From: Streptomyces cirratus
GTDB taxonomy: Bacteria; Actinomycetota; Actinomycetes; Streptomycetales; Streptomycetaceae
Reading direction: 5' to 3'
Length of the DNA stretch: 64,000 bases
Assembly (NCBI RefSeq): GCF_014650775.1
Contig: NZ_BMVP01000012.1
Coordinates: 1 to 64,000, forward strand
The notes beneath the pieces are model-generated. The model ran no database searches. It was not told the origin of the DNA and saw only the letters and a program-made list of their open reading frames with translations. This document shows, piece after piece, positions 1 through 9,211 of the stretch. Every line of letters starts with the position of its first letter. Position 1 is the first letter of the stretch. The position numbers and the translations under genes are program-made.

Positions 1-423
1 ACCGGCGGCGAGGACATCGACATCGTCTTCGAACACCCCGGCCGCGAGACCTTCGGCGCGTCGGTCTACGTCACCCGCAAGGGCGGCACCATCACCACCT
101 GCGCCTCCACCTCCGGCTACATGCACGAGTACGACAACCGCTACCTGTGGATGTCCCTCAAGCGCATCATCGGCTCCCACTTCGCCAACTACCGCGAGGC
201 CTGGGAAGCCAACCGCCTCATCGCCAAGGGCAAGATCCACCCCACCCTGTCGAAGGTCTACTCGCTGGAGGACACCGGCCAGGCCGCCTACGACGTCCAC
301 CGCAACCTCCACCAGGGCAAGGTCGGCGTCCTCGCCCTCGCCCCCGAGGAAGGCCTGGGCGTGCGCGACCACGAGATGCGGGCCGAGCACCTGGACGCCA
401 TCAACCGCTTCCGCAACATCTGA
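1..423 (+). CDS. ccr: Crotonyl-CoA carboxylase/reductase, C-terminal part
   Basis: The reading frame is open from base 1 and ends at TGA 421-423, giving the last 140 residues of a medium-chain dehydrogenase/reductase. The text from TGGEDIDIVFEHPGRETFG through ITTCASTSGY to LHQGKVGVLALAPEEGLG matches the C-terminus of crotonyl-CoA carboxylase/reductase, which reductively carboxylates crotonyl-CoA to ethylmalonyl-CoA with NADPH. The start and the N-terminal catalytic part lie outside the window. It is followed after 45 bp by meaA and three more genes expected for the ethylmalonyl-CoA pathway, which supports the identity. In Streptomyces the product also supplies C4 extender units to polyketide synthases. 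Confidence 0.93.
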   Translation, partial: TGGEDIDIVFEHPGRETFGASVYVTRKGGTITTCASTSGYMHEYDNRYLWMSLKRIIGSHFANYREAWEANRLIAKGKIHPTLSKVYSLEDTGQAAYDVHRNLHQGKVGVLALAPEEGLGVRDHEMRAEHLDAINRFRNI

Positions 424-468
424 CCGCCGACCCGTCCGATCGTTCAAGGGCCAAAGGGACAGCCTGAG

Positions 469-2520
469 ATGACAGAGCGCCAGAAAGACCGACCGTGGCT
501 CATGCGGACGTACGCCGGCCACTCCACGGCCGAGGCGTCCAACGAGCTGTACCGCCGCAACCTCGCCAAGGGCCAGACCGGCCTGTCGGTCGCGTTCGAC
601 CTGCCGACGCAGACCGGCTACGACCCGGACCACATCCTCGCCCGCGGCGAGGTGGGCCGGGTCGGGGTCCCGGTCTCCCATCTGGGCGACATGCGGCGGC
701 TGTTCCAGGACATCCCCCTGGAGCAGATGAACACCTCGATGACGATCAACGCCACCGCCATGTGGTTGCTGGCGCTCTACCAGGTGGCCGCCGAGGAGCA
801 AGGGGCGGACGTCTCCAAGCTCCAGGGCACCACCCAGAACGACATCGTCAAGGAGTACCTCTCGCGCGGGACGCACGTCTTCCCGCCCGGGCCCTCGCTC
901 CGCCTGACGACGGACATGATCGCGTACACGGTCAACCACATCCCGAAGTGGAACCCGATCAACATCTGCTCGTACCACCTCCAGGAGGCCGGGGCGACCC
1001 CGGTCCAGGAGATCTCGTACGCGATGTCCACCGCGATCGCCGTCCTGGACTCGGTGCGCGACTCCGGGCAGGTCCCGGAGGAACGTTTCGGTGAGGTGGT
1101 CGCCCGTATCTCCTTCTTCGTGAACGCGGGCGTCCGCTTCATCGAGGAGATGTGCAAGATGCGCGCCTTCGGCCGGATCTGGGACCAGGTCACCCGCGAG
1201 CGCTACGGCATCGAGGACGCCAAGCAGCGGCGCTTCCGGTACGGCGTCCAGGTCAACTCCCTCGGGCTGACCGAGGCGCAGCCGGAGAACAACGTCCAGC
1301 GCATCGTGCTGGAGATGCTGGCGGTCACCCTCTCCAAGGACGCCCGCGCCCGCGCGGTGCAGCTGCCGGCCTGGAACGAGGCGCTGGGCCTGCCCCGGCC
1401 CTGGGACCAGCAGTGGTCGCTGCGCATCCAGCAGGTCCTCGCGCACGAGAGCGACCTGCTGGAGTACGAGGACATCTTCGCCGGCTCCCACGTCATCGAG
1501 GCCAAGGTCGAGTCCCTGGTGGCCGAGTGCCTGGAGGAGATCGACCGGATCCAGGAGATGGGCGGCGCGATGGCCGCCGTCGAGTCGGGGTACCTCAAGT
1601 CCCAGCTCGTCTCCTCGCACGCCGAGCGGCGCGCCCGGATCGAGGCCGGCGAGGACAAGATCGTCGGCGTCAACTGCTTCCAGCAGACGGAGGAGAACCC
1701 GCTCACCGCCGACCTGGACGGCGCCATCATGACGGTGGACGGGGCCGTGGAGGCGCAGATCGTCGAGCGCATCGGCCGCTGGCGCGCCGAGCGGCAGGAG
1801 TCCTCGGACCGGCAGGGCGGCGGCGACCCGTTCGTCTTCCCGACGGTGATGCAGGCCCTGGACCGGCTCAAGGAGGCCGCTGCCGGGACCGAGAACCTGA
1901 TGGAGGCCACCTTGGAGTGCGCCCGCGCCGGTGTCACCACCGGGGAGTGGGCGAACGCGCTGCGCGAGGTGTTCGGCGAGTTCCGCGCGCCGACCGGCGT
2001 CTCCTCGGCCCCGGTGGCCGTCACCGCCGAGGAGGGCACCCCGATGGCCCTCGTCCGCGAGAAGGTCGCCCGTACGGCCGAGGAGCTGGGCTCCGGGCGG
2101 CTGCGCCTGCTGGTCGGCAAGCCCGGCCTGGACGGGCACTCCAACGGCGCGGAGCAGATCGCGGTGCGGGCCCGTGACGCCGGCTTCGAGGTGGTCTACC
2201 AGGGCATCCGGCTGACGCCGGAGGAGATCTCCTCCGCCGCGCTGGCCGAGGACGTGCACTGCGTGGGACTGTCCATCCTGTCCGGCTCGCACTGCGCGCT
2301 CGTCCCCGACGTACTGGAACGCCTGCGCCTGGCGGGGGCGGGTGACATACCCGTCATCGTGGGCGGCATCATCCCCAACGCCGACGCGGTGACACTGAAA
2401 GCCGCCGGAGTGGCCGCCGTGTTCACACCCAAGGACTTCGGCATCACGGAGATCATCGGCCGTATCGTCGACGAGATCCGCAAAGCGAACAAGCTCGACC
2501 CCATGGAGGTTCCCGCATGA
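469..2520 (+). CDS. meaA: Ethylmalonyl-CoA mutase (MeaA), coenzyme-B12 dependent
   Basis: A 683-residue protein with a methylmalonyl-CoA-mutase-type TIM barrel at the N-terminus (RTYAGHSTAEASNELYRRNL near residue 13; TQTGYDPDH near 47) and a B12-binding domain at the C-terminus. The cobalamin motif DxHxxG is D555-G-H557-S-N-G560. Subunit and cofactor domains are fused in one chain, as in Ecm/MeaA. Family knowledge: it isomerises ethylmalonyl-CoA to methylsuccinyl-CoA. It lies between ccr and the CitE-like lyase and shares an ATGA overlap with the latter, so the two are probably translationally coupled. The alternative, methylmalonyl-CoA or isobutyryl-CoA mutase, is less likely because of this operon context. 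Confidence 0.93.
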   Translation: MTERQKDRPWLMRTYAGHSTAEASNELYRRNLAKGQTGLSVAFDLPTQTGYDPDHILARGEVGRVGVPVSHLGDMRRLFQDIPLEQMNTSMTINATAMWLLALYQVAAEEQGADVSKLQGTTQNDIVKEYLSRGTHVFPPGPSLRLTTDMIAYTVNHIPKWNPINICSYHLQEAGATPVQEISYAMSTAIAVLDSVRDSGQVPEERFGEVVARISFFVNAGVRFIEEMCKMRAFGRIWDQVTRERYGIEDAKQRRFRYGVQVNSLGLTEAQPENNVQRIVLEMLAVTLSKDARARAVQLPAWNEALGLPRPWDQQWSLRIQQVLAHESDLLEYEDIFAGSHVIEAKVESLVAECLEEIDRIQEMGGAMAAVESGYLKSQLVSSHAERRARIEAGEDKIVGVNCFQQTEENPLTADLDGAIMTVDGAVEAQIVERIGRWRAERQESSDRQGGGDPFVFPTVMQALDRLKEAAAGTENLMEATLECARAGVTTGEWANALREVFGEFRAPTGVSSAPVAVTAEEGTPMALVREKVARTAEELGSGRLRLLVGKPGLDGHSNGAEQIAVRARDAGFEVVYQGIRLTPEEISSAALAEDVHCVGLSILSGSHCALVPDVLERLRLAGAGDIPVIVGGIIPNADAVTLKAAGVAAVFTPKDFGITEIIGRIVDEIRKANKLDPMEVPA

Positions 2521-3491
2521 CCACGCCCGCTTCCCCGGTGAACCGGCTGCGGCCGCGCCGCTCCTGCCTCGCGGTGCCGGGTTCGAACCCGCGTTTCCTG
2601 GAGAAGGCCCAGGGCCTGCCGGCCGACCAGGTCTTCCTCGACCTGGAGGACGCCTGCGCCCCCCTCGCCAAGGAGGGCGCGCGCCACACGATCGTGGACG
2701 CGCTGAACAACGGCGACTGGACCGGCAAGACCCGTGTGGTGCGCGTCAACGACTGGACCACCCACTGGACGTACCGTGACGTCATCACGGTCGTCGAGGG
2801 CGCCGGCCAGAACCTCGACTGCATCATGCTGCCGAAGGTGCAGGACGCCCAGCAGGTCGTGGCGCTCGACCTGCTGCTGACGCAGATCGAGAAGACCATG
2901 GGCTTCGAGGTCGGCAAGATCGGCATCGAGGCGCAGATCGAGAACGCCAAGGGCCTGGTGAACGTCGACGCGATCGCCGGCGCCTCGCCCCGGCTGGAGA
3001 CCATCATCTTCGGCCCGGCCGACTTCATGGCCTCCATCAACATGAAGTCCCTGGTCGTGGGGATGCAGCCGCCCGGCTACCCGGCGGACGCCTACCACTA
3101 CATCCTGATGCGGATCCTGATGGCGGCCCGCATGCACGACCTCCAGGCGATCGACGGCCCCTTCCTGCAGATCCGCGACGTCGACGCGTACCGCGAGGTC
3201 GCCGGGCGCGCCGCGGCCCTCGGTTTCGACGGCAAGTGGGTGCTGCACCCCGGCCAGGTCGACGCGGCGAACGAGGTCTTCTCCCCGTCCCAGGAGGACT
3301 ACGACCACGCCGAGATGATCCTCGACGCGTACGACTGGTGCACTTCCGAGGCCGGCGGCAAGAAGGGCTCGGCGATGCTCGGCGACGAGATGATCGACGA
3401 GGCCAGCCGCAAGATGGCCCTGGTCATCGCGGGCAAGGGCCGCGCCGCCGGTATGCAGCGCACCACCAAGTTCGAGATCCCCGCCAACTAG
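2517..3491 (+). CDS. HpcH/HpaI aldolase/CitE-family lyase, probable beta-methylmalyl-CoA/malyl-CoA lyase
   Basis: A 324-residue CitE-like TIM barrel. Visible motifs are DLEDA (42-46), the RVND strand near 77, IEAQIENAKG with the metal-ligand Glu142, and FGPADF with Asp169. Family members cleave or form malyl-CoA-type thioesters with Mg2+. In the ethylmalonyl-CoA pathway this step splits beta-methylmalyl-CoA into glyoxylate and propionyl-CoA, and the position between meaA and the MaoC hydratase fits that role. The ATG lies inside the meaA stop (ATGA), so no separate leader is needed. The exact substrate is inferred from context, since CitE-like proteins are functionally diverse. Confidence 0.87.
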   Translation: MTTPASPVNRLRPRRSCLAVPGSNPRFLEKAQGLPADQVFLDLEDACAPLAKEGARHTIVDALNNGDWTGKTRVVRVNDWTTHWTYRDVITVVEGAGQNLDCIMLPKVQDAQQVVALDLLLTQIEKTMGFEVGKIGIEAQIENAKGLVNVDAIAGASPRLETIIFGPADFMASINMKSLVVGMQPPGYPADAYHYILMRILMAARMHDLQAIDGPFLQIRDVDAYREVAGRAAALGFDGKWVLHPGQVDAANEVFSPSQEDYDHAEMILDAYDWCTSEAGGKKGSAMLGDEMIDEASRKMALVIAGKGRAAGMQRTTKFEIPAN

Positions 3492-3507
3492 AAGGGCCCT
3501 GAGCACC

Positions 3508-4020
3508 ATGCAGTTCGGACGCACGTACGAGGAGTTCGAGGTCGGGGCCGTCTACAAGCACTGGCCCGGGAAGACGGTCACGGAGTACGACGACCACCTC
3601 TTCTGCCTGCTGACCATGAACCACCACCCGCTCCACATGGACAGCAATTACGCCGAGAACACCACCGACTTCGGCAAGAACGTGGTCGTCGGCAACTACA
3701 TCTACTCGCTGCTGCTCGGCATGTCGGTCCCCGACGTCTCGGGGAAGGCCATCGCCAACCTGGAGATCGAGTCGCTGCGCCACGTGGCGCCGACCTTCCA
3801 CGGCGACACCATCTACGGCGAGACCACGGTCCTCGACAAGACCCCCTCGAAGTCGAAGAACGACCGCGGGATCGTCTACGTGGAGACCAAGGGCTACAAC
3901 CAGGACGGCACCCTCGTCTGCGTCTTCCGGCGCAAGGTGATGGTCCCGACGGAGACGTACATCAAGGAGCGCGGCGGCGAGCAGCCCGGGCGCCCGCAGC
4001 TCAAGGAACAGGGGAAGTAA
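3508..4020 (+). CDS. MaoC-family dehydratase, probable mesaconyl-CoA hydratase
   Basis: A 170-residue single hot-dog-fold protein with the MaoC signature LTMNHHPLHMDSNYAEN (about residues 36-52), in which an Asp and a His form the hydratase site. Family members add water to enoyl-CoA thioesters. Here the expected reaction is mesaconyl-C1-CoA to beta-methylmalyl-CoA, the step before the CitE-like lyase encoded just upstream (16-bp gap). The C-terminus is charged and short. The substrate is inferred from the operon, because MaoC sequence alone does not fix it. Confidence 0.87.
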   Translation: MQFGRTYEEFEVGAVYKHWPGKTVTEYDDHLFCLLTMNHHPLHMDSNYAENTTDFGKNVVVGNYIYSLLLGMSVPDVSGKAIANLEIESLRHVAPTFHGDTIYGETTVLDKTPSKSKNDRGIVYVETKGYNQDGTLVCVFRRKVMVPTETYIKERGGEQPGRPQLKEQGK

Positions 4021-4025
4021 GAGCC

Positions 4026-5231
4026 ATGACCCGACTTGCCCAGACCGCCGGCCTCAACGAGGTCCAGCGCGAGATCCTCAAGACGGTCCGCGAGTTCGTC
4101 GACAAGGAGATCATCCCGGTCGCGACCGAGCTGGAGCACCGCGACGAGTACCCGCAGCAGATCGTCGACGGTCTCAAGGAACTCGGCCTGTTCGGCCTGA
4201 TGATCCCGGAGGAGTACGGCGGTCTGGGTGAGTCGCTGCTCACCTACGCGCTGTGCGTCGAGGAGATAGCGCGCGGCTGGATGTCCGTCTCGGGCATCAT
4301 CAACACCCACTTCATCGTGGCGTACATGCTCAAGCAGCACGGTACGCAGGAACAGAAGGACCACTTCCTGCCGCGCATGGCGCTGGGCGAGGTCCGCGGC
4401 GCGTTCTCGATGTCCGAGCCGGGCCTGGGCTCGGACGTGTCGGCCATCACGTCCAAGGCGGTGAAGGACGGTGACGAGTACGTCCTGAACGGCCAGAAGA
4501 TGTGGCTCACGAATGGCGGCACGTCCACGCTGGTGGCCGTTCTCGTCCGGAGTGACGAAGGACACCCTGAGGGCACCGCCCCCCACAAGTCGATGACGAC
4601 GTTCCTGGTCGAGAAGGAGCCCGGCTTCGGTGAGGTCCGTCCGGGCCTGACCATCCCGGGCAAGATCGACAAGATGGGCTACAAGGGCGTCGACACGACC
4701 GAGCTCATCATGGACGGACTGCGCATTCCGGCCAATCGCGTCCTCGGCGGCCAGACGGGCCGAGGGTTTTACCAAATGATGGACGGGGTCGAGGTCGGCC
4801 GCGTGAACGTGGCGGCGCGTGGCTGTGGTGTCGCTCAGCGTGCGTTCGAGCTGGGTGTCTCCTATGCCCAGCAACGTCACACTTTCGGTAAGGCGATCGC
4901 CGAGCACCAGGCCATCCAGTTCAAGCTGGCCGAGATGGCTACCAAGGTCGAAGCCGCCCATGCGATGATGGTCAATGCAGCACGCAAAAAGGACTCCGGG
5001 GAACGAAACGACCTCGAAGCGGGGATGGCGAAATACCTCGCCTCCGAGTACTGCAAGGAGGTGGTGGAGGACGCCTTCCGCATCCATGGCGGCTACGGAT
5101 TCTCGAAGGAGTACGAGATCGAGCGCCTCTACCGGGAAGCCCCCATGCTGCTGATCGGTGAAGGTACCGCCGAGATCCAGAAAATGATCATCGGGCGACG
5201 CCTGCTCGAGGAGTACCGACTCCAGGGCTGA
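4026..5231 (+). CDS. Acyl-CoA dehydrogenase, probable (2S)-methylsuccinyl-CoA dehydrogenase
   Basis: A 401-residue flavoprotein of the acyl-CoA dehydrogenase family. The mid-domain shows AFSMSEPGLGSDVSAI and KMWLTNGG, and the C-terminal signature IGEGTAEIQ places the likely catalytic base at Glu379. It is the last gene of the ethylmalonyl-CoA operon and starts 5 bp after the MaoC gene behind a GGGGAAG ribosome site. The pathway still lacks a methylsuccinyl-CoA to mesaconyl-CoA step, and this gene supplies it by position. From memory, the characterised alphaproteobacterial enzymes are longer, so the assignment rests mainly on context. Another short-chain acyl-CoA dehydrogenase activity is possible. 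Confidence 0.85.
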   Translation: MTRLAQTAGLNEVQREILKTVREFVDKEIIPVATELEHRDEYPQQIVDGLKELGLFGLMIPEEYGGLGESLLTYALCVEEIARGWMSVSGIINTHFIVAYMLKQHGTQEQKDHFLPRMALGEVRGAFSMSEPGLGSDVSAITSKAVKDGDEYVLNGQKMWLTNGGTSTLVAVLVRSDEGHPEGTAPHKSMTTFLVEKEPGFGEVRPGLTIPGKIDKMGYKGVDTTELIMDGLRIPANRVLGGQTGRGFYQMMDGVEVGRVNVAARGCGVAQRAFELGVSYAQQRHTFGKAIAEHQAIQFKLAEMATKVEAAHAMMVNAARKKDSGERNDLEAGMAKYLASEYCKEVVEDAFRIHGGYGFSKEYEIERLYREAPMLLIGEGTAEIQKMIIGRRLLEEYRLQG

Positions 5232-5320
5232 AAGTCCCTTTTGCGGCGGATCGCCAGAAGATTTTCCGCACGAGGATCACTGCCAGTCACTGGCCGACGG
5301 TCATCGACTCGGCTTCTGGC

Positions 5321-5349
5321 TTGCCCAGTTGTTGCGTGCAACCGATAGC
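5321..5349 (+). promoter_or_regulatory. Candidate promoter upstream of psd
   Basis: TTGCCC (5321-5326) and GATAGC (5344-5349) are separated by 17 bp and lie 68 bp before the psd start. A small inverted repeat, GTTGC-GT-GCAAC (5331-5342), sits in the spacer. The 185-bp gap after the acyl-CoA dehydrogenase gene suggests psd has its own promoter. This is a motif match only. Confidence 0.3.
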
Positions 5350-5416
5350 ATTCCAGTAAAGCCGCCGTCCCGTCCCCCCGTTTGCGGCGCGGCATCACCC
5401 GCTACGAAGGTCATCC

Positions 5417-6073
5417 ATGCCCCACAGCCAAACCTCTGCACCTCGCGTCGGCCTCCTCGGTGGACGCCTCGCGCGCGGAGCATCGCCGTGGCTCCTGCCG
5501 ACCGTCGCCACCGCGGCGCTCAGCCTCACCCGGGCCCGCAAGTCCGGACGCTGGGCCGCGGCGGCCGTGCCCGCCACCGCTCTCGCGGCGGGCATGCTGT
5601 GGTTCTTCCGCGACCCCGAGCGCGAAATCGCCCAGGGCCGCGTCATCTCGCCCGCCGACGGCGTGGTGCAGAGCATCATGCCGTGGAAGGACGGGCGCAC
5701 TCGCGTCGCGATCTTCATGAGCCCCCTGAACGTCCACGTCAACCGTGCGCCGCTGGCCGGCACGGTGACGTCCGTGGAGCACATCCCCGGCGGGTTCGTC
5801 CCGGCGTTCAACAAGGAGAGCGAGAACAACGAGCGCGTCGTCTGGCACTTCGACACCGAGCTCGGCGACATCGAGATGGTGCAGATCGCCGGTGCCGTCG
5901 CGCGTCGCATCGTCCCCTACCTGCCGGCCGGCACCAAGGTGGAGCAGGGCGAACGCATCGGTCTGATCCGCTTCGGCTCGCGCGTCGACATCTACCTCCC
6001 CGAGGGCGTCGAGGTCGCGGTCGAGGTCGGTCAGGCCACCACCGCGGGGGTGACCCGAATTGACCGTGACTGA
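5417..6073 (+). CDS. psd: Phosphatidylserine decarboxylase proenzyme
   Basis: A 218-residue short-form decarboxylase. The N-terminus is hydrophobic up to about residue 58 and ends in the family hallmark FFRDPER. The self-cleavage site LIRFGS gives a pyruvoyl-forming Ser188 near the C-terminus. Family knowledge: it converts phosphatidylserine to phosphatidylethanolamine at the membrane. The next gene, pssA, overlaps its 3' end by 14 bp and makes its substrate, so the two form a two-step phospholipid operon. The start at 5417 is the first ATG that keeps the membrane segment, though upstream Shine-Dalgarno support is weak. Confidence 0.93.
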   Translation: MPHSQTSAPRVGLLGGRLARGASPWLLPTVATAALSLTRARKSGRWAAAAVPATALAAGMLWFFRDPEREIAQGRVISPADGVVQSIMPWKDGRTRVAIFMSPLNVHVNRAPLAGTVTSVEHIPGGFVPAFNKESENNERVVWHFDTELGDIEMVQIAGAVARRIVPYLPAGTKVEQGERIGLIRFGSRVDIYLPEGVEVAVEVGQATTAGVTRIDRD

Positions 6074-6917
6074 CCCCGAGACTCCCGCCACGGGCTGGGT
6101 GCCCGAAGCCAAGGACGAGGACGCGGACGCGGAAGACATGCCGCTCTCCCTGCGGCTGTCGATAGCGGACACCCTCACCCTCGGCAACGCGACCTGCGGA
6201 TTCATGGCGGTGTACTTCACCACCACCGGGATCCTCATCCCGCACCTCACCGGCAGCGGCGAGTCGGGCATGGCCCGGCACAGCGCGGCGACCGCGGTGA
6301 TACTGATGCTGCTCGCGGCGGTCTTCGACCTCTTCGACGGCATCGTGGCCCGCAAGCTGCGCAGCTCGCCGATGGGCGCGGAGCTGGACAACCTGTCGGA
6401 CCTGATCAGCTTCGGGCTGGCGCCGGCGTACTTCGTGCTGGTGTACGGCATGGTCGCGGATGACGCGCACCAGAAGATGTCGGCGCTGGCGGCGATCGTG
6501 GTCCTCCTCGCCGTCGTCCTGCGCCTGGCGAGATTCAGCTGCGTGACCATGAAGGACGGCATGTTCCAGGGCATGCCGAGCCCCTTCGGAGCGCTGACGG
6601 TCGTGTCCGTCGTGCTGCTGGGGCTCCCCTTCATCCCGACGCTGCTGGCGATCATCGGGGTGGCGTGGCTGATGGTGAGCCGCGTCGAGTACCCCAAGCC
6701 GCGGGGTGTCCTCGCGGTGGCGATGCTCAGTTGGATCGTCGGGGCGATGGGGCTGCTGGCGGCCTGGGCGTTCGACGCCCCGGGCGGTCAGCTGCTGCTC
6801 CAGACGGGGTGCGCGTTGCAGATCGCCTTGGCGGCGACGATCCCGCTGTTCGCGACGACCCGTCGCGCGAACACATTCCGGCACAACCGGCGCGAGGCGC
6901 GGGCCGCCACGCGCTGA
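6060..6917 (+). CDS. pssA: CDP-diacylglycerol-serine O-phosphatidyltransferase
   Basis: A 285-residue polytopic membrane enzyme that transfers phosphatidyl groups from CDP-diacylglycerol to L-serine. The CDP-alcohol phosphotransferase motif is present as DG-IV-AR-(7)-G-AEL-D-NLS-D. The AR-to-G spacer is seven residues, one fewer than the usual eight, while all the acidic residues are kept. It starts at TTG 6060 inside psd; a GTG two codons later is an equally possible start. The acidic N-terminus (about 30 residues) precedes the first membrane helix. The operon with psd gives the standard PS to PE route. A strong hairpin follows the gene. Confidence 0.92.
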   Translation: MTVTDPETPATGWVPEAKDEDADAEDMPLSLRLSIADTLTLGNATCGFMAVYFTTTGILIPHLTGSGESGMARHSAATAVILMLLAAVFDLFDGIVARKLRSSPMGAELDNLSDLISFGLAPAYFVLVYGMVADDAHQKMSALAAIVVLLAVVLRLARFSCVTMKDGMFQGMPSPFGALTVVSVVLLGLPFIPTLLAIIGVAWLMVSRVEYPKPRGVLAVAMLSWIVGAMGLLAAWAFDAPGGQLLLQTGCALQIALAATIPLFATTRRANTFRHNRREARAATR

Positions 6918-6937
6918 CGCCGGCCGCAGTTTCGGTG

Positions 6938-6975
6938 AAGGGCCCCCGGGCGCCGTCAAGGCCCCGGGGGCCCTT
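6938..6975 (+). terminator. Strong GC hairpin after pssA
   Basis: A perfect 13-bp inverted repeat (6938-6950 and 6963-6975) with a 12-nt loop, starting 20 bp after the pssA stop. There is no real U-tract, which is normal for Streptomyces terminators. Confidence 0.75.
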
Positions 6976-7198
6976 CCGCGTCCCGCACGCCGCGAAGCTG
7001 CGGGCGCCGAGGGGCCGGGCTGAGCCCGCGCCCCCCGTGGCTCAGCCACCGGCGGGGCTACGCCCGGGGGCCCGCCCTCCGGCCCGGCGGCGTCGTGGGC
7101 GGCAGCCGCCGGCCCGGCGCCGCGCGCCCGGTGGGGCCCGTACGCTTGATGTCGGAAAACTGCCAGCCACGGCACAGGGCGGACGGGATGCTGGAGGC

Positions 7199-8680
7199 AT
7201 GTACACCGACACCGACCGCTGCGTCAGGGCCGTGCAGTCGAAGGACGCCCGCTTCGACGGGTGGTTCTTCACCGCCGTCCTGACCACGCGGATCTACTGC
7301 CGGCCCAGCTGTCCCGCCGTGCCGCCCAAGGTCGAGAACATGACCTTCCTGCCCAGCGCCGCCGCCTGCCAGCAGGCCGGGTTCCGGGCCTGCAAACGAT
7401 GCCGGCCCGACACCAGTCCCGGCTCCCCCGAGTGGAACGCCCGCGCCGACGCCGTCGCCCGGGCCATGCGGCTCATCCAGGACGGCGTGGTCGACCGCGA
7501 AGGCGTACCGGGGCTGGCCACCCGGCTCGGGTACTCCACGCGGCAGGTCGAGCGGCAGCTCAATGCCGAGCTCGGCGCCGGCCCGCTCGCCCTCGCCCGG
7601 GCGCAGCGCGCGCAGACCGCCCGGCTGCTCATCGAGACCTCCGCCCTCCCCATGGGCGACGTCGCCTTCGCCGCCGGGTTCGCCTCCATCCGCGCCTTCA
7701 ACGACACCGTCCGCGAGGTGTTCGCCCTCTCCCCGAGCGAGCTGCGCACCCGCTCCGCCCGGGCCCACCGCGATCAGCCCCGGATCCCCGGCTCGATCAG
7801 TCTGCGGCTCCCCTTCCGGGCACCCCTCAACCCGGACAACCTCTTCGGCCACCTCGCCGCGACCGCCGTCCCCGGGGTCGAGGAGTGGCGCGACGGCGCG
7901 TACCGCCGGACGCTGCGGCTCCCCTACGGCACCGGCGTGGTCGCACTCGCCCCGCGGCCCGACCACATCGCCTGCCAGCTCGCCCTGACCGACCTGCGGG
8001 ACCTCACCATCGCCATCAGCCGCTGTCGCCGGCTGCTGGACCTCGACGCCGATCCCGAGGCCGTCGACGAGCAGCTCCGCTCGGACCCGGTGCTGGCCCC
8101 GCTCGTCGACAAGGCCCCGGGGCGCCGGGTTCCCCGTACCGTCGACGCGGCGGAGTTCGCCGTACGGGCCGTGCTCGGCCAGCAGGTGTCGACCGCTGCG
8201 GCCCGTACGCATGCGGCCCGGCTGGTCAGCGCGCACGGCGAGCCGGTCGCGGACCCCGACCCCGAGGGCGGGCTGACGCACCTGTTCCCGTCCGCGCAGG
8301 CCCTGGCCGCGCTGGATCCGCAGGCGCTCGCCCTGCCCCGCAGCCGCCGCGCGACCCTCACCACCTTGGTGTCGGCGCTCGCGGACGGCTCCCTCCCGCT
8401 GGGCGTCGACAGCGACTGGGAGGCGGCCCGCGCGCAGCTGGCCGCGCTGCCCGGCTTCGGCCCGTGGACCACCGAGGTCATCGCGATGCGGGCCCTCGGC
8501 GACCCGGATGCCTTCCTCCCCTCCGACCTCGGGGTCCGCCGGGCGGCCGCGGGGCTCGGGCTGCCGTCCACGCCGGCCGCGCTCACGGCGCGGGCGGCCG
8601 GCTGGCGGCCCTGGCGCGCGTACGCCGTCCAGTACCTGTGGGCCACCGACGGCCACCTCATCAACCACCTGCCCGTCTGA
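7199..8680 (+). CDS. alkA: Ada-AlkA fusion: methylphosphotriester sensor, AraC-type HTH and 3-methyladenine DNA glycosylase
   Basis: A 493-residue DNA-alkylation repair protein. Residues 1-75 are the Ada zinc domain, with Cys34, Cys38, Cys65 and Cys68 in exactly the E. coli Ada spacing (4, 27, 3), so Cys34 is the likely methyl acceptor. Residues about 85-185 are an AraC-type HTH (SIRAFNDTVREVFALSPSELR). Residues about 200-493 are an AlkA-type glycosylase with the helix-hairpin-helix LPGFGPWTTEVIAMRALGD and a following Asp. The ATG at 7199 is chosen because GGAGG sits just before it and the Ada domain begins there, although the frame stays open upstream. The neighbouring ogt gene supports an adaptive-response operon. 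Confidence 0.9.
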   Translation: MYTDTDRCVRAVQSKDARFDGWFFTAVLTTRIYCRPSCPAVPPKVENMTFLPSAAACQQAGFRACKRCRPDTSPGSPEWNARADAVARAMRLIQDGVVDREGVPGLATRLGYSTRQVERQLNAELGAGPLALARAQRAQTARLLIETSALPMGDVAFAAGFASIRAFNDTVREVFALSPSELRTRSARAHRDQPRIPGSISLRLPFRAPLNPDNLFGHLAATAVPGVEEWRDGAYRRTLRLPYGTGVVALAPRPDHIACQLALTDLRDLTIAISRCRRLLDLDADPEAVDEQLRSDPVLAPLVDKAPGRRVPRTVDAAEFAVRAVLGQQVSTAAARTHAARLVSAHGEPVADPDPEGGLTHLFPSAQALAALDPQALALPRSRRATLTTLVSALADGSLPLGVDSDWEAARAQLAALPGFGPWTTEVIAMRALGDPDAFLPSDLGVRRAAAGLGLPSTPAALTARAAGWRPWRAYAVQYLWATDGHLINHLPV

Positions 8681-8695
8681 GGAGTACGACCCGCC

Positions 8696-9211
8696 ATGAA
8701 CAGCAGCAGCAAGCAGCACGCCGTCGTCGACAGCCCCTACGGCCCGCTCACCCTCGTCGCCACGGACGGCGTTCTCAGCGGCCTCTACATGACCGGCCAG
8801 CGGCACCGTCCGCTGGAGGAGTCCTTCGGCGAGCGGGTCTCGCCCGCCGAAGAGCCCTTCCCCGACGTCGTGCGCCAGTTGACGGCGTACTTCGCCGGGG
8901 AGCTCACCGAATTCACCGTTCCCGTGCGGCTGGAGGGCACCGCGTTCCAGCGCAGCGTGTGGGAACAGCTCGTGCGCATCCCCTACGGACGGACGTGGTC
9001 CTACGGTGAACTCGCCGCGAGGCTCGGCAAGCCGGGGGCGTCCCGGGCCGTGGGCCTGGCCAACGGCAAGAACCCGGTCGGCATCATCGTCCCGTGCCAC
9101 CGGGTGATCGGCGCCTCGGGTTCGATGACCGGCTACGGCGGCGGTGTCGAGCGCAAGGTCCGGCTGCTGGCCTTCGAGGCCGGCGAGCGGGCCCTCACGG
9201 ACGGCGTCTAG
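8696..9211 (+). CDS. ogt: Methylated-DNA-[protein]-cysteine S-methyltransferase
   Basis: A 171-residue O6-alkylguanine-DNA alkyltransferase. The active-site motif is IVPCHRVIG with the acceptor Cys134, preceded by the helix-turn-helix region around GKPGASRAVGLANGKNP. It removes the alkyl group from O6-alkylguanine by suicidal self-alkylation. It begins 15 bp after the Ada-AlkA gene behind GAGGAG and is probably co-transcribed, giving one unit that handles phosphotriesters, N-alkyl purines and O-alkyl guanine. The stop codon lies inside a large palindrome shared with the converging gene. Confidence 0.93.
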   Translation: MNSSSKQHAVVDSPYGPLTLVATDGVLSGLYMTGQRHRPLEESFGERVSPAEEPFPDVVRQLTAYFAGELTEFTVPVRLEGTAFQRSVWEQLVRIPYGRTWSYGELAARLGKPGASRAVGLANGKNPVGIIVPCHRVIGASGSMTGYGGGVERKVRLLAFEAGERALTDGV